Of a stretch of 64,000 nucleotides of DNA, positions 59,742 through 64,000 are shown one piece after another. Source of the DNA: Neobacillus cucumis (GTDB lineage: Bacteria; Bacillota; Bacilli; Bacillales; Cytobacillaceae); assembly GCF_002860255.1 (NCBI RefSeq), contig NZ_PGVE01000072.1, positions 88,110-152,109 on the forward strand. The letters run 5' to 3'. The number at the start of each line of letters is the position of its first letter. Positions within the stretch are counted from its first letter, which is position 1. The position numbers and the translations under genes were made by a program. The notes below the pieces were generated by a model, which saw nothing but the letters and a program-made list of their open reading frames with translations, was not told where the DNA came from and did not search any database.

Positions 59742-60836
59742 ATGAAAAAGAAGAAATTGATCGTTGCAGCTATGGCAGCCCTTATGGCGGGTTCAGCTAC
59801 CGTCCAAGTGGCTGTAACACCTGTATCGGCTGCAGAAATGGCGCCCAAGTCTTACACTGCGGGCAGTCCGAAAGAGTTTGATCTGCAGGCACACCGAGGA
59901 GGTATCGGGCTTACCGTCGAGTCCACGATTGCATCTTTTTCAAAGGGCCTCGAAGTGGGTGTCAGCACCCTTGAGATGGACGTGCAAATCACGAAGGATC
60001 ATCAGGCTGTAATTACCCACGATCGTAAGATTTCGGGTTCCAAGTGTCAGGACACGGGTCCGGCGTTTCCTGGTGATCCCATGTACCCATATGTCGGCAA
60101 GTACATAAAGGACCTCACCTTGTCCGAGGTGCGTACATTGGACTGCGGCTCGCTGAGGCAGGCATCATTCCCTGGCCAGCAGCTGAATCCTGGCGCCCGC
60201 ATGCCGCTTTTGAGCGAGGTATTCGATTTAGTTAAGCTTTACCACGCCAACAAGGTACACATGAATATCGAGACCAAAGTGGAAGCCGGAGCACCGAATG
60301 AAACGGCCCCCCGTGAAGAGTTTGTACAGATAGTTGCTAACGAGATTCGTAAAGCTGGAATGATTAACCGCGTAACGATCGAAAGCTTCGACTGGGGATC
60401 ACTTATGCGCATGCACCAAGTCGAGCCGCGCTTGCCGCTTGTCGCATTGACTAATGGTGATCAGTTCCTGCAGCCTGGTAAGCCTGGCGCATCTCCATGG
60501 CTGGGAGGAATCGACATCGATGACTTTGGAGGCGATTTTGTCGCTGCAGCCCACTCGTTTGGCGCAAGCGCTATTTCCCCAGTTCATGGTGATCCTCAGA
60601 ACGGCAAGGTAACCGATCCGAACTACAAGCCTTACGTGACGAGGCAAATGGTCGAGGAAGCCCACAAGTACGGCATGAAGGTCATTCCGTGGACGGTTGA
60701 TGACGAGCCTACGATGGAAAAGCTGATGGATGATGGGGTGGATGGGATGATCACTGATTACCCGGACCTTCTGCGCAATGTCATGAAGAAACGCGGTTAC
60801 AAGCTGCCAAAGGCCTATTCGGCTCCCAAGATATAA
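59742..60836 (+). CDS. Secreted glycerophosphodiester phosphodiesterase
   Basis: 364 residues from ATG 59742. The frame also opens with GTG 59733. A signal peptide (KKKKLIVAAMAALMAGSATV, cleavage near VSAAE) is followed by a GDPD TIM barrel: QAHRGG with the catalytic His, the TLEMDVQITKD metal site, ITHDRKISGS with the second His, NIETKVEAG, and the C-terminal IPWTVDDEPTMEKLMDDGVDGMITDYPDLL. It releases glycerol 3-phosphate from phospholipid head groups outside the cell, a phosphate-scavenging role that fits the PhoP-like repeats. The gene is visibly richer in GC at third codon positions than its neighbours, and its sequence is reminiscent of actinobacterial enzymes, so transfer is possible. 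Confidence 0.9.
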   Translation: MKKKKLIVAAMAALMAGSATVQVAVTPVSAAEMAPKSYTAGSPKEFDLQAHRGGIGLTVESTIASFSKGLEVGVSTLEMDVQITKDHQAVITHDRKISGSKCQDTGPAFPGDPMYPYVGKYIKDLTLSEVRTLDCGSLRQASFPGQQLNPGARMPLLSEVFDLVKLYHANKVHMNIETKVEAGAPNETAPREEFVQIVANEIRKAGMINRVTIESFDWGSLMRMHQVEPRLPLVALTNGDQFLQPGKPGASPWLGGIDIDDFGGDFVAAAHSFGASAISPVHGDPQNGKVTDPNYKPYVTRQMVEEAHKYGMKVIPWTVDDEPTMEKLMDDGVDGMITDYPDLLRNVMKKRGYKLPKAYSAPKI

Positions 60837-60906
60837 AGTGTCAGGACAAGGTAAGTGGTAAAAAACACAGTGATTTTTTCTAGTTTTTTAGATTCATTCT
60901 TTTGTT

Positions 60907-60940
60907 GCGGCGGATCATTTTATCCGCCGCTTTCTTTTGT
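60907..60940 (+). terminator. Intrinsic terminator of the glycerophosphodiesterase gene
   Basis: GCGGCGGAT (60907-60915) pairs with ATCCGCCGC (60922-60930), followed by TTTCTTTT. Confidence 0.9.
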
Positions 60941-61108
60941 GAAAATAGCCAAGGCACGGCATATTAATTCAATTTCGATAATAATCCTGTGAATGGTAGC
61001 TTCAAAGCCGCATGATTCGTATAGCTGGCAGATTAATTGAATAAAGACCCCAATTTCCGAATAATAAAATACAAAGATAATCCATTATAAAGAGAGTGAG
61101 TGTTGTAC

Positions 61109-61870
61109 TTGAGAATATTGGTGACTGGTTCGACAGGCCAACTAGGTTCAGCTTTGCTAAATCAACTAAATGGTTCCGACTATAAAGTTAAAATAACTTC
61201 TCGAAGAAAACCTGAAAGAATAGGACATTTCGAGTGGGTTTATAGCGATTTATTATCTGGTGAAGGTTTAGAAGAAGCAGTAAAAGATGTAGATGTAATT
61301 ATTCACGCAGCAACAAGTCCAACAAAAAATTCGAAAAATATCGAGGTTATAGGGTTTGAAAACTTTTTAGGTAATCTAAAACACATAAAACATTTTATTT
61401 ATCCGTCAATTATAGGAATTGAGGAAATACCACTGAAATATTATAAGCTTAAATATGAAGCAGAAGAATTGTTAAAGAATAGTTCTATTCCTTATACAAT
61501 AGTTCGTGCAACTCAGTTCCACGGCTTTGTCGAGAATTTACTTTTATCAAAACCTCTCTTTAAAAGATATGTTATACCTGGAAGAATTAAATTTCAAAGC
61601 ATCAGTGTTGATGAATTTGCCAAACATTTAATTGATTTAATTAATAAAGGTCCTCAAGGAAGAACTGATGACTTTGGGGGACCAGTTATAATGACGTTAA
61701 GAGAGATGGCGGAGCTGAAAATTATGGTGAATAATGAAACAAACAAAATTTTAAGCATCTCTTTACCAGGAAAACTATACAAGTCTTTATCCGACGGGAA
61801 AAATACCAATTCCTTTCAAAAAGTAGGGAAAATTACATTTGAAGAGTATCTAGGTAATAAGCGGTTATGA
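61109..61870 (+). CDS. Atypical SDR / NmrA-like NAD(P)-binding protein
   Basis: 253 residues from TTG 61109 (MRILVTGSTGQLG), eight bases after GAGTGAG. GTG 61100 would add three residues. The Rossmann motif GSTGQLGS is followed by SRRKPER, VIIHAATSP, the YYKLKYEAEELLKNSSIPYTIVRATQFHG segment with the atypical SDR Tyr/Lys region and ISVDEFAKHLIDLI. Such proteins bind NAD(P) and are reductases, epimerases or redox sensors. The substrate is unknown. It has more AT-rich codons than the preceding gene. Confidence 0.82.
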   Translation: MRILVTGSTGQLGSALLNQLNGSDYKVKITSRRKPERIGHFEWVYSDLLSGEGLEEAVKDVDVIIHAATSPTKNSKNIEVIGFENFLGNLKHIKHFIYPSIIGIEEIPLKYYKLKYEAEELLKNSSIPYTIVRATQFHGFVENLLLSKPLFKRYVIPGRIKFQSISVDEFAKHLIDLINKGPQGRTDDFGGPVIMTLREMAELKIMVNNETNKILSISLPGKLYKSLSDGKNTNSFQKVGKITFEEYLGNKRL

Positions 61871-61922
61871 GGGATGTTGTACACTGGCAAGTTGATGTGG
61901 CAATCTTTCTTACCTAAACAAG

Positions 61923-61955
61923 ATTGTGCAAAAATGTACTTACACTATCGGGTGC
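61923..61955 (+). repeat. 33-bp dispersed repeat, copy 1
   Basis: Begins ATTGTG, contains TGTACTTA and ends CGGGTGC. It has six mismatches to copy 2 at 63535. Its last bases form the 5' arm of the hairpin at 61954. Confidence 0.65.
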
Positions 61956-61982
61956 GATTGTTCAATATGAGCAGTCGCTTTT
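61954..61982 (+). terminator. Terminator downstream of the SDR gene
   Basis: GCGATTG (61954-61960) pairs with CAGTCGC (61972-61978), one T-G pair, followed by TTTTC. It is contiguous with repeat copy 1. Confidence 0.7.
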
Positions 61983-62069
61983 CTTGGTCCGCTAACGTAG
62001 AAGTTAAACAAGTGTTCATTTATATAAAAAATAAGAAATATCGGTAGGTTTCAAAACAGGGATTTTTTA

Positions 62070-62102
62070 AAAAAAGAAAAGCACCATTAATTCAAGTGCT
62101 TT
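62070..62102 (-). terminator. Minus-strand terminator at the end of the ORF relic
   Basis: On the minus strand AAAGCAC and GTGCTTT pair around the stop codon of the 62087 frame, followed by CTTTTT. Confidence 0.7.
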
Positions 62103-62269
62103 CTTCGAGAAAAATATTTATTGATTAAGACTGCATTTAGTGGAATAAGGAATGGGGAAAAGGATAGGGCTAAAAACAAAAATAAAAAAACAAAAATTGC
62201 ATCCGCAACGGTTTTAAAATGTATGTAGTCAAAAGAAAAGTAAGAATTTTCATTCCCCGACCAAGCAAT
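62087..62269 (-). pseudogene. Possible C-terminal remnant of a membrane protein gene
   Basis: A 60-codon frame with no usual start codon in its first 30 codons. It encodes a polar start (NENSYFSFDYIHFKTVADA) and then a long hydrophobic helix with LSFSPFLIPLNAVLINKYF and a basic end (SRRKH). The stop sits in a terminator loop, as in real genes. A TTGACG/TATAAA promoter-like pair (62296-62291, 62274-62269) lies just upstream. It is either a truncated gene or one using an ATT start. No family is recognised. Confidence 0.35.
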
Positions 62270-62319
62270 TTATATCATACAAGAGCTGATCGTCAAGAGG
62301 ACAATCATGGAAATTTTTT

Positions 62320-63339
62320 TTATTCCCATTTCGGTGCATGCGATATTTTTTCCATCCATCCGTTTTCTAACATTAATTTCGCTCCATCTTGGACATAAAA
62401 ACCTACGGTCGTTAACTTTTTAAAAAGAGTCAGCCCCAAATCATGCCTTCCGTTTTCTGCAATGGAATTCCCAATATCCCGAATTCGTAAGGTGAAAAGA
62501 TCGATTGTATGAAAAAGCATCAGTTTATCAGAGAAAGGAGAAAATTTTGATGTAGTAACCATATGATCCAAAAGAGGAAGAGCAGGTAAATGATTTTCCG
62601 TCAAATAATGAGTATACGTTTCCAATGTGTTAGCAATAAGTTCTTCTCCTTTTTTAAAAAACTGTTTGATCTTTTCGGACTCTGATACTTGTGAAAATGC
62701 GAAAAGCAAAGCTTTATTCACCGAATTTGCTCCCACCATGTCAAATAAATGTTTAATTTCCAGCGCATGAAGGGGACGAATTTTCCCCAAATAACCATTA
62801 AAATAATCTTCATTCTGAACAAAACTGGCTTTTTCTGGAACAGGGATTACTGGGGTTTTCGGAGAAGCTCCTTTTCTTTCAAGAAGATCGTTTAATATAT
62901 TCACCAGTTTCATTGTTTCATCCACGCATTGAATAAAAAATTCACTTACATCCGTTCTTGTAGAAAGTGGCACGGATAACGCGTACAGATTTATGCCCGC
63001 CCGAATCATTTGGCGTAAATAATGCAAATAAAATTCATCATCAAAAAGCCTTGGCGCATCCAAATTGACATCATCTTTTGTGAAAGCAATAGGGATGGGA
63101 TGGTTAACTGAGCGGAAAATTTTCTCAATCTTACCCAAAAAATCTTCACATAAAGACAAAGAATGCTCCAGCGTCCCTTTTATATCCTTATCCTCAACCT
63201 GTTTTAGAAAATAGCTTAACACGCATTTTGACATGCTGTTTCCCATGTATGCAGCCCAAAGATCACCCATTTCCGAACTTCTTAATTCGCTTTTACATGA
63301 TGAATATGCGCCTATTTTTGTTGGTTTTATTGTTTTCAT
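62320..63339 (-). CDS. DUF3231-family protein
   Basis: 339 residues, ATG 63339 behind AGGAGG. Two similar helical halves, each with a DLWAAYMGNSMSKCVLSYFLKQVEDKDIK-like or HLFDMVGANSVNKALLFAFSQVSESEKIK-like segment and a YLHYLRQMIRAGINLY helix. This is the duplicated four-helix arrangement of DUF3231 proteins, which are common in spore formers, have a ferritin-like look and have no known function. A few conserved His and Asp residues could bind metal. Monocistronic. Confidence 0.85.
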   Translation of the reverse strand: MKTIKPTKIGAYSSCKSELRSSEMGDLWAAYMGNSMSKCVLSYFLKQVEDKDIKGTLEHSLSLCEDFLGKIEKIFRSVNHPIPIAFTKDDVNLDAPRLFDDEFYLHYLRQMIRAGINLYALSVPLSTRTDVSEFFIQCVDETMKLVNILNDLLERKGASPKTPVIPVPEKASFVQNEDYFNGYLGKIRPLHALEIKHLFDMVGANSVNKALLFAFSQVSESEKIKQFFKKGEELIANTLETYTHYLTENHLPALPLLDHMVTTSKFSPFSDKLMLFHTIDLFTLRIRDIGNSIAENGRHDLGLTLFKKLTTVGFYVQDGAKLMLENGWMEKISHAPKWE

Positions 63340-63534
63340 AACTCCTCCTAAAAGGAAAAAGTTTTTTATAGTATTTACTCCGGCTTGTAAAAAATTCTAC
63401 GAATAAAATGGCACATTTTATTAGTCAAATCTAATATGAAACAGTATAGCGTCTAGACTTGAAATTTCTTTAGGGGATAATCAAAGTGGTCTTTATTTTG
63501 ATGAAGAAGAATAGTTATGTTTGTTACGATACAA

Positions 63535-63567
63535 ATTGTGAAAATGTGTACTTAAACAAACGGGTGC
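63535..63567 (+). repeat. 33-bp dispersed repeat, copy 2
   Basis: Begins ATTGTGAAAATG, contains TGTACTTAAACAAAC and ends GGGTGC. It differs from copy 3 (63810) at three of 33 positions. Confidence 0.75.
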
Positions 63568-63616
63568 TTATGTTACATGATAATTAGATTTCTACAGGAA
63601 TTCTAACGGGGAAGGA

Positions 63617-63802
63617 TTGTTTAAAAAGAATAGAAATACTCGTTCTCAACAAGCAATTAGAAAGTTGGGTGCAAAAGAAGAAAGAGTTTTTAGAGCTAAT
63701 TATATAGATACATCTGGGGTCAGTAGAGACGATGTATATTTTAGTATAATCCATTCAGAGTGGGATGAGATTAAGAACAACGTATTTAAGGAATTTTTAT
63801 AA
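63617..63802 (+). pseudogene. C-terminal fragment of a GNAT (RimJ/RimL-type) acetyltransferase
   Basis: 61 codons opening with TTG and reading FKKNRNTRSQQAIRKLGAKE, then RVFRANYIDTSGVSRDDVYF and SIIHSEWDEIKNN. This is the acetyl-CoA-binding and C-terminal part of RimJ/RimL-like GNATs (N-RSQ-AI-KLGA-EG--R). The first roughly 110 residues, including the main acetyl-CoA loop, are missing. It lies exactly between two copies of the 33-bp repeat, so the 5' part may have been lost by recombination. Confidence 0.75.
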
Positions 63803-63809
63803 GCTCGAG

Positions 63810-63842
63810 ATTGTGAAGAAGTGTACTTAAACAAACAGGTGC
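63810..63842 (+). repeat. 33-bp dispersed repeat, copy 3
   Basis: Begins ATTGTGAAGAAG, contains TGTACTTAAACAAAC and ends AGGTGC. It starts seven bases after the GNAT fragment stop and runs into a terminator hairpin. Confidence 0.75.
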
Positions 63843-63868
63843 ATTACTGAACAACGGTAATGCTTTTT
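63841..63868 (+). terminator. Terminator hairpin after the GNAT fragment
   Basis: GCATTAC (63841-63847) pairs with GTAATGC (63857-63863), followed by TTTTTC. Confidence 0.8.
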
Positions 63869-63880
63869 CTTATTGAAGGC

Positions 63881-64000
63881 GTGCCCAGCAAGCCGTTAAT
63901 TGCTAGTTGGTGAAAGTCCAACCTGAGTAAGTGCCAAGACGCTCAGTAACTGACAGGCAACTGGTGGAGAAATCCTAAGGTTGAAGCCCTGTGACAAAGT
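63881..64000 (+). mobile_element. 5' end of a probable group II intron (runs off the window)
   Basis: From GTGCCCAGC the sequence continues with GTTGGTGAAAGTCCAACCTG and later a CTGGTGGAGAAATCCTAAGG segment. A GTG-Y start and a GGTGAAAGTCC helix are characteristic of domain I of bacterial group II introns. It begins 13 bases after the T tract of a terminator hairpin, a site type favoured by some classes. The reverse transcriptase ORF and 3' end are outside the window, so the class cannot be decided. Confidence 0.7.

Larger units (their letters stand above)
61871..62319. other. Intergenic stretch with repeat, two hairpins and an ORF relic
   Basis: It contains the first copy of a 33-bp dispersed repeat with its terminator-like hairpin (61923-61982), and a minus-strand ORF fragment with its own terminator (62070-62269). 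I see no complete gene. Confidence 0.5.

Overview
The window looks like the chromosome of an endospore-forming member of the Bacillaceae. It is AT-rich and has strong GGAGG-type ribosome binding sites, many GTG and TTG starts and T-tailed hairpin terminators. It carries Bacillus-type genes such as cwlJ, kimA, helD, qoxABCD, split gcvPA/gcvPB and CBO0543-, DUF3231- and DUF3934-type families. I cannot name the species. I saw no rRNA, tRNA, CRISPR array, complete insertion sequence or prophage.

Layout. 1-7.4 kb is a one-carbon block: the end of gcvT, then gcvH, gcvPA, gcvPB, lipA, a HesB-like Fe-S protein, lpdA and purU. Next come helD (7.6-9.9 kb) and purT (10.3-11.5 kb). PurU releases formate from 10-formyl-THF and PurT uses formate for purine synthesis, so gcv, lipA, lpdA, purU and purT form a coherent C1 neighbourhood. 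11.7-13.3 kb holds three small CBO0543-like membrane proteins, followed by a two-domain VOC protein behind a micro-ORF. 14.4-18 kb has a secreted CAP protein, CwlJ, a secreted nuclease and an unknown protein. 18-20.1 kb has the potassium importer kimA with a leader that resembles a shortened c-di-AMP (ydaO) riboswitch followed by a terminator. 20.3-26 kb has YoaK, a coiled-coil protein, an M20 dipeptidase, a gamma-glutamylcyclotransferase-like gene that appears to start at CTG, and a divergent MarR/MFS efflux pair with three operator-like palindromes.

26.2-35.2 kb is a defence island. A complete Wadjet anti-plasmid SMC system in the order jetD-jetA-jetB-jetC is followed by a two-gene HipA/CtkA-like kinase module and a convergent stand-alone AAA ATPase. 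The kinase pair and ATPase are the best candidates for under-described biology here. 36-46.5 kb is a peptide and amide scavenging region: two M20 hydrolases, a complete Opp/Dpp-type ABC transporter and a carbamoylase-family amidohydrolase. The transporter operon has a sigma-A promoter and an adjoining CodY-like box. 46.5-48.6 kb is a run of very small genes.

48.7-53.7 kb (minus strand) encodes the aa3 quinol oxidase qoxABCD with heme O synthase. 54-58 kb has MFS and MATE exporters and a small Tyr/Gln/Arg-rich protein. 58.3-63.3 kb has a TPR-DUF218 protein, a secreted glycerophosphodiesterase with four 11-bp-spaced PhoP-like repeats and unusually GC-rich codons, an SDR protein and a DUF3231 protein. 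The last 0.5 kb holds the 3' relic of a GNAT acetyltransferase between two copies of a 33-bp dispersed repeat, and then the 5' end of a probable group II intron that runs off the window.

All functional names come from motif and family recognition by eye. No database search was run.
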